64,000 nucleotides of DNA from Acanthamoeba lenticulata (taxonomy: Eukaryota > Discosea > Longamoebia > Acanthamoebidae). The DNA lies in the NCBI GenBank assembly GCA_002179805.1, contig NAVB01000080.1, positions 1 through 64,000 on the forward strand, read 5' to 3'. The notes beneath the pieces were generated by a model that was not told the DNA's origin, made no database searches, and saw only the letters and a list, made by a program, of their open reading frames with translations. Positions 34,346 through 44,909 of the stretch are shown piece by piece. The first letter of the stretch is position 1. Each line of letters begins with the position of its first letter. The translations under genes were made by a program, and so were the position numbers.

Positions 34346-37300
34346 TTACAGATCGTCTACACCATCGTTGCTGTCTTCCAATGTGTGCGAAACCGCAGAG
34401 GAGTCCTTGGAGGACTTGGTCCTGTTGTTGTTGTTGCCCCCGATAGCCGGCATGGCCCATTTAGAACGCAAAAGGAGAGGCGGCCTCAGCGAGAGAAAGA
34501 CCCGAGAAGGGAGGGAGGAAGAGGACTTGGGAACGTACCCGACGGCAGAGCCAGAGGTGGTGTGCAGGCGCGTGTCGCCCCACTTGCCGCTACCCGTGAT
34601 CATGTCGCGGGAGATGCTCAGCGCGTCTCGCGGAGACTCTCGGATCCAGGTCCGCAGCAGGGCATACCACCACATCAGGATGTCCTGTTTGCCCCCCCCC
34701 CATCGCCCAGTATGAGTCCCCCCCGATGTGTGCTTGTCTGCTCGACGATGGTGGCCCTCTTCTTCTTCTTCCTCTTCTTCTTCCTCTTCTTCGCCTTCAT
34801 CGCCTTCATCGTCGTCTTCGCGGGGGGGGGGGAGGGACGGTACGCTGGAGCAGATGCAGGCGAAGATGGCGAGGCCGTAGCAGGACACGTCCATCACCTG
34901 CATCAGCAGCGCCCCGTAGTTGACGCGGTACTCCAGCGCACTGCGCACGCACATCACGCGCCCCATTCCCCCAACGGTCAGCCTCATCATCGTCGTCGTC
35001 ATCATCATCAAGCATGGTCTCCAAGACGAGACATGCACCACAGAAACACAGAAACACACACGCGGGGGGCACGAACCACTGGGTGCCGGTGGTGGCGCTG
35101 CACGTGATCTGCTCCTTGATGGCCGCCTTCACGTCGTCTGCAGACGTTTGATCGGCGTATGCGTGTGCGTGCGTGTGCGTGATACACGCATGTGTGTGGA
35201 GTCAGCCTCGAGAGCGGCTCTCATCAAAGAGAGGGGAGGGCGGCAGAGACGCGGACCCTTGACGACCTGGGTGTAGATCTTGAAGGCGAGCGGGTACAGG
35301 AAGAGGAGGTAGAACACGACCACCAGCAGCACCATCCGCACCAGCTGTTTTGTTGGTGGTTGGTTATTGGTGGTTATTGGTGGTTGGTAAATGAAAATAG
35401 AAACTCAAAAACACAGCCAGAGCGGAGCCTCGAAAGAGAGAAGAGAGAAGGAAGAAAGAGGCAGGCGCGCGCACCTGCTCGATCTTGTCCCTCGTGTGGC
35501 CCTGGAACCTAAACCGCACCTGCACGCGCCAACAGTAATAATATTAATAATAATGAGCCCAACAACGCAGAGAAGATCCGGGCTCTTTGGGGCCAAAGAG
35601 ACAAACAACTTTGGGAGGGGGGGGGGTACCCGGATGAACTTGTAGACGGAGACCGACATGAGGAGGGTCCCGATGGTCAGGCTGATCGCCACTGCGCACA
35701 CGCCCACAGAGACGTGGAAGGAGGAGGAAGGGAAATCTGTTGTATTAGAGACCCAAGACCTCTTCTTCAAGAGGAAGAAGAAGAAGAGGGGACGAGCTCG
35801 TACGGGGTCCGTGGAATAACACCCACCCGTACCTGCGCCCATCGTCATCATCATCATCAGCATCCAAGACAGGCGAAGGGTCGAGCGTGAGTAAGAGAGA
35901 GAGAGAGAGATTGCACGGGGGGGAGGGGAAGGGGGTCCTCGGCGTACGCCTCGTGGTCGGCTGCGGTGAAGCAGGTCGGAGTCCCCGAGTTGGCCCCCAG
36001 GTTCTGTTCTCGCCCGTGCATCACGTGGCAGAGTACGGGGGGCCAATCGGTGTGTGACGTGGGGCCACGTCAGCATGTGTTTCTTGTCGACTGGCGAAGG
36101 GAGGGGGCGGACCTTGGTGGCGAGGAGGATGATGAGGCCCACCAAGGGGGCGCCCCACGCGATCAGGTGGTAGAAGGCGTGGAACCGGAGGATGACCGTC
36201 GTCGTGCGCTCGAGCACGATCAACTGCCCCACACGCACGCATGGACAAGTGAGCCGCGCGAGAAGCACCGAAAAGAGAGTCTCGGGCGATTGAGACAATG
36301 TCGGCCGAGTGTGCACCTCGAAGACGGTGATGATGAGGAAGATCCACCAGAACATCGCCGCGAGCGGGCAGAAGTACAGGACGATCGCTGAACACGCGTG
36401 GACGGTTTGTCACAAGGACCGTGAGGATGGGACATAGAAGGGAGAGAGAGAGGCACAACACACCTTGGAGGATGCAGGGCACGCCGCCGCCGTCGTAATC
36501 GCCCGCGTTGGACATCGTCACGGACTGCGCTGGATTGCCCTGCATGTGTGTGTGTGTGTGTTGCGGTGTCTTAAAATATATGATTTTTATAAAACGAAGA
36601 ATAAATAAAAGATGAGAGGAAGGCGCACGTCGGTGCAGACAAAGGGCTCGACGCCGCCCCGCACGGCCGGGAAGAAGAGGCACACGAATCCCGCCGCGAG
36701 CGCGAGCACCGCAAAGTAGGAGAAGATGACGGCCGGGAATCGGCGCTTCTGGGGGATCAGCACGAACGACACCACCTTGTGTGCGCGCGCGCGTGTGCGT
36801 GTTGGTAGCAGACCGCCAGTCAGCGGTCATGAGGCATCAACGGGAAAAGGAGAGAGAGGGAGGGGGACGTATACAAGGAAGAAGGAGAGCCAGAAGGACA
36901 GGAAGTTGAAGACGACCGCCACGGCGACGATGGCGTCCCACTCGGTTCGCGTGTAGCTCGACTCGGGGCACGACCGGAGGCAGATGTCGGTCCCCTCGTA
37001 CCCGTGCGTCGACCAGTACTCCTCCTGCGGCCATGAGACCCAAAGCCCACGCCATCGAAAGAAATAAAGAATAATTGATGAATATAATTAATAAAAATGC
37101 AAAACGACTAAAAAAAAACGAACCCCGTCTTGGTTGTAGCGCAGCGGGTAGGGGCAATCGGCCTGGCTGTAGCCCAGCACTGCGATCACGACAACCAGCA
37201 CGACAGCCCCAGGACAGATCAGAGGAGAAGAAGAGGAAGAGGAGAAAGAGGATGGATGGAAGAGGAACCGAGGCTGGGCGGGGGCAGGCTGCATTGCGTG

Positions 37301-38274
37301 TTGTCTGGGGGGAAGGCCGGGTAGAGCGTCCCCGAGACGTTCACCGTTTGGTCGCAGTTGGGCAACAGCGACTGCGCCACACGTTGTGTTGTCTTGTTCA
37401 TCACCACGGCCTGCCAGGCGAGCGAAGCAAAGCAAAGCAAAGCCGGAGAGGACGCGTACCGTGAGGCCATTTTCAGCGGCAAACGAGGCGCACTGGAGCC
37501 ACACCTGCTCGCACACCGAACGGCAGGGCAGCAGCACTGCATGCAGGGCGCCACAGGGAGATCGACCGACATCGACCCAACGTTGTTGTTAATTGCAAAG
37601 CCCGATCTGCGGAGCCAATCGGGTGCATGCGGTGGAGGCCTCTTGGCGCCGTACGGTTGGTTTCGCGCGTGGCCGGATCGACGGAACACGCGACGAAGCG
37701 GCCCAGGCAGGCCAAAGGGATGAGCGCCTGCCGGCAGTCGTACGGCACAAACGCTCCCGCGAGCTTCGTCTGCGAGCGTGTGATGTGTTGTGTGTGTTTG
37801 TGTGCGGACAACCACGCATGAGGTAACGTGATTATTACAGGATTTAAGAACAAAGATTTAAAATAAGAAATGGACCCAATAGCCGTCGCACGGGAAGAGA
37901 GGCGCACCACAGAGCTCGCGGCGCTGTCGAGGGACTCGTAGGTGTCGCCCGCCCTGCCGCGTTCAGCCCACGTATGAGCACATAGTGAGCAGCAGCAGGA
38001 AGGGCCAACGACGTACGGCACGTAGACGTTGGCGTGCTGGATGACCGGGTCGCACTTGCCCTCGGTCGCGGGCGAGCCGTGGAAGGGCACACACGCCTCG
38101 GCTGCCCGCTCCTCTAGGCGCTGGCGCAGTTCGGTGGCACCGGTCCGGCTGAGGCTCGCCACCAGAAGCAACAACAGCAGCAGCCACGCAAGCGAGGAGG
38201 AGGCTCGTCCTGCTGCTCGTCCCCGCCAGAGTTTGGTTAACCAAAGACGAGACGATCGCCGTTATCTCTCTCAT
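34346..38274 (-). CDS. Frizzled-like seven-TM receptor, copy 1
   Basis: Extracellular cysteine-rich Fz domain (CRD) plus seven membrane helices. CRD elements read ACVPFHGSPATEGKCDP, VPYDCRQALIPLACLGRF and LPCRSVCEQVWLQCASFA. The membrane part follows: WDAIVAVAVVFNFLSFWLSF, LIPQKRRFPAVIFSYFAVL, FFPAVRGGVEPFVCTD, ELIVLERTTTVILRFH, YHLIAWGAPLVGLIILLATK and YGALLMQVMDVSCYGLAIF. The tail SISRDMITGSGKWGD splices into a Ser/Asp-rich end (KSSKDSSAVSHTLEDS; stop 34346-34348). About 15 introns. The 5' end is unresolved: the CRD exon has a Leu-rich signal-like start near 38174-38215, but the in-frame ATG must come from an upstream exon. 38274 is the nearest ATG, in another frame. Confidence 0.82.
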
Positions 38275-38632
38275 AGGAGGAGGAAAGGTCAAGGCCAAGG
38301 TCATAAAGGGGTACCCAAGAGGCGGCACAGAGGCACGGAGCGGCTTGACATCGGTCGCCACAATGAAAATAAATAAATAATAAAAAGTGCTGGGTTGACA
38401 TGGGTGGCATGTTATTGCGCGCAAGATGAGTGGCCCCGGAACTAATTGCAGTGCCACCGTGGCGCCAAGATCGATCGGCGGCCACCAACGACCACGACTA
38501 GTTATTGTTGTTGCTGTTGCTGGACGGGCTGGTGCCTTTCCAACCACAGCCACAAACTGGTTATGTGTACGGGTGTATCTATTCGCTTTCGCATATACTG
38601 GTGTGTATGGTACATAGTATGGGTACCCCGCC

Positions 38633-41600
38633 TCACAGCTCGCCGTCTTGGATGCTGTCCTCCTCCAGGCTCTTGGTCGAGCTCGAGTGGGAGCTCTTTG
38701 ATTTGCTGCAAACACCCGCGCGCGCATGGTAACCCCCGTTAAGTCCAGCGCTACACACCAGAATGAACGGGGATGTGGCCAATCGCCATGTAAAGCTGGT
38801 ACCTGTTGCCCGAGGCGGTGGTCCGCGAGTCGCCCCTGCCGCTGCCGAGGATCATGTCCCGGGAGATGCTCAGGGCGTCTCTCGGCGCGTTGGTTGCCCA
38901 GGCCTTCAGGAGGTAGTACCACCACACCAGCATGTCCTGTTGCCCGTGTTGCCGTGGTCATCGTCGTCGTATGACCGCCAACACGTGTGTGTATGGCCGT
39001 TCCCCGATTGGTTGGTTCGTCGGTGAGCGCGCGTGCATCCAGGAGGGCGTGACAGGGCTTTGGGGGGGGGGGGAGCGGGGCATGCTGCGTACGGTGGAGC
39101 ACATGGTGATGAAGATGATGATGCCGTAGCAGCTCACGTCCATCACCTCGAGGATGAGCGACCCGTAGTTCAGCCGCATCGACAACTCGCTGTACAGCAT
39201 GTACGCGCACACACAGACACACACATCGAGGGGACGTGTGCGTGAGGCCTCAGGGCCCCGAGCTGGTGCGGGCGGAGGAGGAGAGAGGGAGGCGGAGGCG
39301 GAGGCGGAGGAGAGCGCACCAGTCCGTGCCCGTCGTGGCGCTGCAGGTGACCTGCTCCGTGATGGCCGCCTCGAGGTCGTCTGTTGTGGCGGGCCACTCG
39401 GGTGAGCAGCGAGCGCCCCACGAACCACCAACCAATCGAAGAGCAGGAGCGAGAGGAGGCACCTTGGATGGCGCGTTGGTAGATGTGAAAGGCCAGCGGG
39501 TAGATGAGGATGAGGTAGTAGGCCAGCACCAGCAGGATCATCCGCACCAGCTGCACGTCACGTCAAGTCAATCCATCATCATCATCATCATCAACATCTT
39601 CCTCGAGAGCGCGTTCATCAGGGACGAGGAAAGGCGGGGAAGCCGCACCTGCTCGATCTTCTCCTTGGTCTGGCCCTTGAACCGGAAGCGAACCTGGTCA
39701 TTGGAAGTGCGCATGTGTGTGCGTGCGTGGATCAGTCAAGCCACGGCCGTCGTTCGAGAGGACCTCTCGTGGTCGTCACGTGCGGGGAGGGGGGGGCTCG
39801 CGTACCCGAGAAAACTTGATGACGGAGAGGGTCATGAGGACGGTGCCGACGATCAGGCAGATCGCGACTGTAACACCCACACGCGCAAGGCCGCACGCCA
39901 CCACGAGAAGAGCCAACCGAGCGTCAGCTCAAGCCGGGAGATCGATGCGAGATCAGAGGGGAATATGATGCACGTACGAGGCCCGTAGAAGAGCACCCAA
40001 CTGGCGTATGGACACGAGAGGGAAGGGAGGGGAGGCGAGTGTCAGCGGCATGAACATGAAATCCAAAGGGCCCACGACGCGAGTGGGAAAAGAAGGGCCG
40101 CGCACCTGTAGGCCTCGTGGTCCGTCACCATGAAGCACGACACCACAGCAGTCGGGGCTCCGATGTTCTGCAATGGAGCCATTTGTGTGAGCAAACAACA
40201 CGACGGTGGGCCGAGGAAGGGGAGGGGGACGCCAACCTTGGAGGCGAGCAGGATGATGACGCCCACGAGCGGGAGGCCCCACGCGACGAGGTGGTAGAAC
40301 AGGTGGAATTTAAGGATGAACTTGGTCGAGCGCTCGAGCACGATCAGCTGCCAAAGAATTGACATGAGCAGGATCGATCAGAGATGCATGGCAGTGATGG
40401 TCTTCTTCGAGGTATGGAGAACATGAGAGAGAAAGAGAGAGAGAGAGAGAGAGCGGTCAACGCACCTCAAACACGGTGAGGACGAGGAAGACCCACCAAA
40501 ACATGGCCGCCATGGGCAAGTAGTACAAGATGATTCCTGCCTTGCGCGCAAGGCCAAAACAGAAGAGGCACATCATGCGTCAGGCGCCACGAGTCCTCCA
40601 ACCATACAAGCGCGCTCGCGGCGCACCTTGGAGGATGCACGGGACGCCCGCTCCGTCGTGGTCGCCAGCGTTGTCCATCGTCACTTGCACCGGCGGGTCG
40701 TCCTTGGGTGGGGTGGGGGGAGGAAGTCGAGACGGGTTATTCTCTACAGGACAAAGAAAGTGGGGTAGAGGCTCACACACACCTCTGTGCAGACCAAGGG
40801 GTCGACGCCGCCACGCACAGCGGGGAAGAACAGGCAGACGAAGCCCGCCGTCATGGAGATCAGGCCCTGGACCACACACACACACATGCAGGAGAAATTG
40901 CCCCCATCACGACGGGTCAGATCGTGCGCTTGCATCGGTGTGCCAACGAGGCGAAAAAGGCGCGTACAAAGTAGAAGAAGATCAAGGCGGGGAAGCGCCT
41001 CTTCTGCGGCATCAGCAAAAAGGTCACCACCTGCGAGTGCCGCCACAAGGGGTGGGTTGCGTCATGTGAGCGCACGAGTCTACGCAGACAGCCGGTCAAG
41101 GACCCGGAGAAGGAGGAGGAGGAGGCCGTACGAGGAAGAGCGAGAGCCAGAACGAGAGGAAGTTGAGGGAGATGCTGATGCCGACCACTGTGTGCCACTC
41201 GTCTTCCGAGTACATGGGGTGGGGACACGGGACGACGCACATGTCCGTTCCCTCATCCGTGGTCATGAACTTCTCTGCCTGCTCACCAGCCACAATTCAG
41301 ACCATGGTCAGAGTGCGCCGCTCAACGCTCTCTCAAAGAGAGGGCAAGGCTTCGCGTACTCCACTTGGGCTGTACTTGAGCGGGTACGGGCAGTCGGCTT
41401 GACTGTACGACACCTCTGTGCTCGCCCCCAACCAACGCACGAGAATCAGCATCAACGTCCTGCTTCAAGGGGTGGCTGCTGCCGGTGGGCGCCCTACCGG
41501 CATTCGAGACATGGCAAGTGGCCAGGCCGTCCGGAGGGAACGCGGGGTAGGTCACGCCAGAAAAGGTGAACGTCTTGTCACAGTCTGGAAGGAGCGACTG

Positions 41601-42506
41601 AAGGGACGAGACAGCGTGTTGTTGAGAGGTTGCTTGCCCAATGTGTTTGGGGAGGAGGGGTGACGGTACGGTGAGGTTGTTGGCGCTGGCAAAGGCCGAG
41701 CACTCGGTCCAGACCGTTTCGCAGACCGAGCGGCATGGTAGCACGACTGCATGTTGTAACCTCTAGATTAGCCTTTCGTGTGGTTTGAAAATTTGAAACT
41801 CTTGGAGTGGGTTGTGAGGACCAGAAGGCGTGAACGTGGCGAGGTCAACAGAACAGTCTATGAAGCTACCAAAGCACGCCAACGGAAGGAGTGCATTGCG
41901 GCAGCTGCGCGGCACGAACGCACCGGCCAGCTTCGTCTACGCGCCATGTCGAGAGCGCCAAGAAGATAAAAAAATATCAATAAAAAAAATTTGCGAGCAA
42001 CCCCAAAAAACGTTCGCAGTGCCGGATGAAGAAAGACAACGGCGAACGCACCACGCTGGCCGCGCTCTGGTCGAGGCTATCATAGGTCTGCCCGTACCTG
42101 CACACGGCGCCCATGAATGGTAAGGCACTCCTATTCCTGACAAAAACGACGGCGATAGGGCGATGCTCGAGAATGAAAGTGAACCACCACCACCAAAGAG
42201 GAAGGGGAAGATGTACGCGACGTAGACGTGGGAGTAGGTGATGAAGGGGTCGCATTTCCCCTCTGTCCGAGGAGCGCCTTGATAGGGGACGCAAGCGATT
42301 GTGCTCTGTCGCTCGACGTGTTCGACGGCGGCAGTCACTTGCCACAACCCAAGCCCTGTCAACCCGTCGCCCTTGTGGTGAGAAAAGGGCCGTTTTGCTT
42401 CATCTTCGTCACTTTTCTTTCCATTCGTCTTCTACATCTTCAGCTCTCCCGTACCGACAAGCAGAAAGACGATGAGACGAAGAGTAAAGCCGCTTACGCT
42501 GTGCAT
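38633..42506 (-). CDS. Frizzled-like seven-TM receptor, copy 2
   Basis: Tandem paralogue of the neighbouring receptor. Exon 1 (ATG 42506) encodes a signal peptide (MHSVSGFTLRLIVFLLVG) and splices at about 42440 to GLGLWQVTAAVEHV. The CRD has ACVPYQGAPRTEGKCDP, CRNALLPLACFGSFIDC and LPCRSVCETVWTECSAFA. The 7TM region parallels copy 1 (SLNFLSFWLSLFLV, LMPQKRRFPALIFFYF, FFPAVRGGVDPLVCTE, YHLVAWGLPLVGVIILLASK, LNYGSLILEVMDVSCYGIII). After ISRDMILGSGRGDSRT an intron (about 38711-38805) joins GN to SKSKSSHSSSTKSLEEDSI, ending at the stop at 38633-38635. Like copy 1, it lacks the KTxxxW Dishevelled motif but keeps the Trp (YLLKAW). G protein or other coupling is unknown. Confidence 0.85.
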
Positions 42507-42770
42507 GTGGGGAGAGGTGTGAGCAACTGTCCCGGGCTGTCCCCGCAGACGCAGCCCGCGCTTTGACTGTTGGTGAGAGAGGGAGTTTATCCGGGCCCAA
42601 TCGGGTCTTTAGGAGATCCGGAGCCAGCGCGGCATTGGTCATCATTTCGCTTTCACTTGTGTTGTGGGCGCTGTGCGATAGATAGCTGCGGTTGTCTCCA
42701 CACGGCACGCGCGATTTTATTTTGTGCGAGATGCGCCGATGATTCATGATGAATCGAAACGGCGGAGAAC

Positions 42771-43962
42771 TCAAGAGCGCGAGAGGGCTGTCGCGTCGCG
42801 TGTGGTGGCGGCTGCGGGGATGACGTCCTCCCGGTCGTCGGCGCGCTTCTCGCGCTTGTGCTGTTCCCGCCAAGCCTGGTGGCCGGGGTCCTGGCCCACG
42901 ATGTACGAGATAAGATGGACGGACGCGCCTTCGGCCACGCCCATCAGCAGCGGCCCAACGAAGGGCACCGAGGTGAGGAGCGAAAAGGGCAAGGTGAACC
43001 TGCCGCGCGGCGAACCAACACCCCCATGGGTTGTGAGAGATCCCCAAGCGCATTGCTGGCCAGCCAGGGAGAAGAATGAAAGTACCCAAAGATGAGCCAC
43101 CGGTAGGTCCGCATCCACTGCTTCTGCTGGTGGTACTTCATCTTCCGGCAGTCTTGAGTGTAAACGCCCATCAAGTTCCAACCTAGCCGGTTCGTGACGA
43201 GAATGATCTGAAAGCGTTATCATCATGATGACAGAGACGTATACGACCGCGTGAGTGAGTGTGTCTGCTACGGTTTCAGTTCCCCTGCACACGTGACCCC
43301 AAAGTGCGCACCTGGCCGACGAAGGAGACGATAGGTCCTACGACAGGGACGATCGAGAAGGCCAAGAGAAGTAGTGAGTAGCGCGTGAAGTGCCACGACC
43401 TATGTACGTCGTCCTTGACGTTACTCGCCCATGCTCGCCCCTTCGTTGACGACGCGAGCTTGCGCAGTTCCTTGTGCAGCGCAGGGTTCACCTCACGCAG
43501 CTCGTCCTACGTTTTACAAAAACCATTCGCGTCATGGCCATGAGAAGGAGAAGAAGGAGAGAATGCGGGACGAGGCAGGTGTACCAGGAAGAGGAGGTTG
43601 GCAGGAGCAGGAGAACGTGACTTGGTGAGCGAGATGGCCCAGTAGGGGATCAAGGCGAGCAGCTGTAGGGCAAGACCCGGAACGAACACGACAATGGGCA
43701 AAGCAAAGAAGAGAAGAACGGCGGCAGCCGAGTAGAGGCCGAGGAGCACTACGCCCATGGTTTTAGCAAACTGGCTGTAATCTCTGAGCAGGCGTGGGTT
43801 TCGTAGGGCTGAAACGACGCCCCACAAGGCGAAGCCCACCCCACGAGCCATTCCCTGCGCTGCCTCAAGAACCCACGCCGCTCCTTGTGGGGCGTCCATT
43901 GAGGCTAGCGGATGCGATCTCACTTGCTTCAATTTCTCCATGATTTCTAATCGTGTCCTCAT
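42771..43962 (-). CDS. Multi-pass membrane protein, EI24/CysZ- or LDS/RRT8-like
   Basis: Four exons encode about 300 residues with several hydrophobic segments (VVLLGLYSAAAVLLFFALPI, VPGLALQLLALIPYWAISL, YSLLLLAFSIVPVVGPIVSF, PFSLLTSVPFVGPLLMGV). The repeated VPxVGP turns and the following soluble helix (TNRLGWNLMGVYTQDCRKM) recall EI24/CysZ and the yeast LDS/RRT8 lipid-droplet proteins. The tail is basic/acidic and ends DATALSRS. The start at ATG 43962 (MRTRLEIMEKL) is preferred; the frame is open further up but without an ATG. Family assignment is tentative and no catalytic residues are expected. Confidence 0.5.
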
Positions 43963-44909
43963 GTACCGTTGCTTCAGCTGTCTAATCGTTTTGTTTGCCC
44001 ACGACTCGCCGGTCGCGGCGCCAACGTGGGTACTGCGCCAGCTGAGCGAAAGCTCCCCCCGCCTCCATCTGCTTTTCTTTCGATTCTTCGCTTCGCTTGT
44101 GCCGTCGACAGCAAACAAAAACACGCCTTGCGCCTTTTCCTCCAACTTCCGGAAGCGGCATTTCTTTTTGGCACCAAGCTTGCTTGGGGGCTGCCCTCAG
44201 GACGGGGTGCGCTTTGTCGGCGGGTCACCCCGGAACCTGCTTCTCCCAGCCAACTTGGCACCTTAGCACGGAAATGGTGTTGCAGCAGCGCAGAGCAAAA
44301 ACTGGCCACGGTACCTCTCAACCAGAGGTCACGCAGGCACGAGCCCACAGGTGTAACCTGTCCGCTGGTTTTCCGGTCTGGGCCTGGGGTGACTAGATCA
44401 GGCAGTCAAGGAGTTGCGAGCCAGTAGGCTGCATCCTGGCGCCGCTTGCCAGGCAACATTGCTTGGTGAACCACGAGGTTATTACTAAGAGGAACGGTTC
44501 CCAGGATGCCGTTGCGGTTGATGAGAAAAATCTAGGAGAACTGACGGTCGGAGCTTGGCAAGAACGCGTTCACCTGCCTAATGGGGACTGGTGCCAAAGG
44601 TGTCTCTTCCGTATTTTGTTGTGTTCTGGCAGCACGCCGAATAGTATCCTTGTCAACCGGCTGGCACCGGGCAATTGTGAGCAATAGAGACTTGGCGCCG
44701 CGCCTCCCAAACACTTTTCTCTTCACCCCGAGCACACACAACCGCCCCATCCCTCCAGAGCGCCGGTGCGGAGGCACGAGAGACTTGAGTCTGACAAGTA
44801 CTGGGCGACCAGCGATCAAGAAGCCGCACGCCGCACCTGCTCTTGCGGCCCTTCCCACCGTTTACCTTCTTCCTTTTCCCTTTACACAACCCGAGCGCAC
44901 ATACACACA
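43963..44909. other. Divergent intergenic region with short hairpins
   Basis: About 950 nt between genes starting at 43962 (-) and 44910 (+). Open frames here look non-coding. Short perfect inverted repeats occur at 44310-44330 (ACCTCT/AGAGGT), 44350-44366 (ACAGGT/ACCTGT) and 44432-44452 (CCTGGC/GCCAGG with a 7-nt loop). The last lacks the T33 needed for a tRNA anticodon loop. From about 44690 the sequence turns C/T-rich, a likely 5' UTR/promoter of the F-box gene. No RNA class recognised. Confidence 0.45.

Noticed and set aside
44425..44460. CCTGGC/GCCAGG hairpin with 7-nt loop as a tRNA anticodon arm
   Set aside because: The loop has no T at position 33, and no D arm, T arm or acceptor stem can be placed around it.
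44515..44550. TTGATGA ... CTGA as box C/D of a snoRNA
   Set aside because: The C box has T where a purine is required and the boxes are only about 20 nt apart, too close for a guide RNA.
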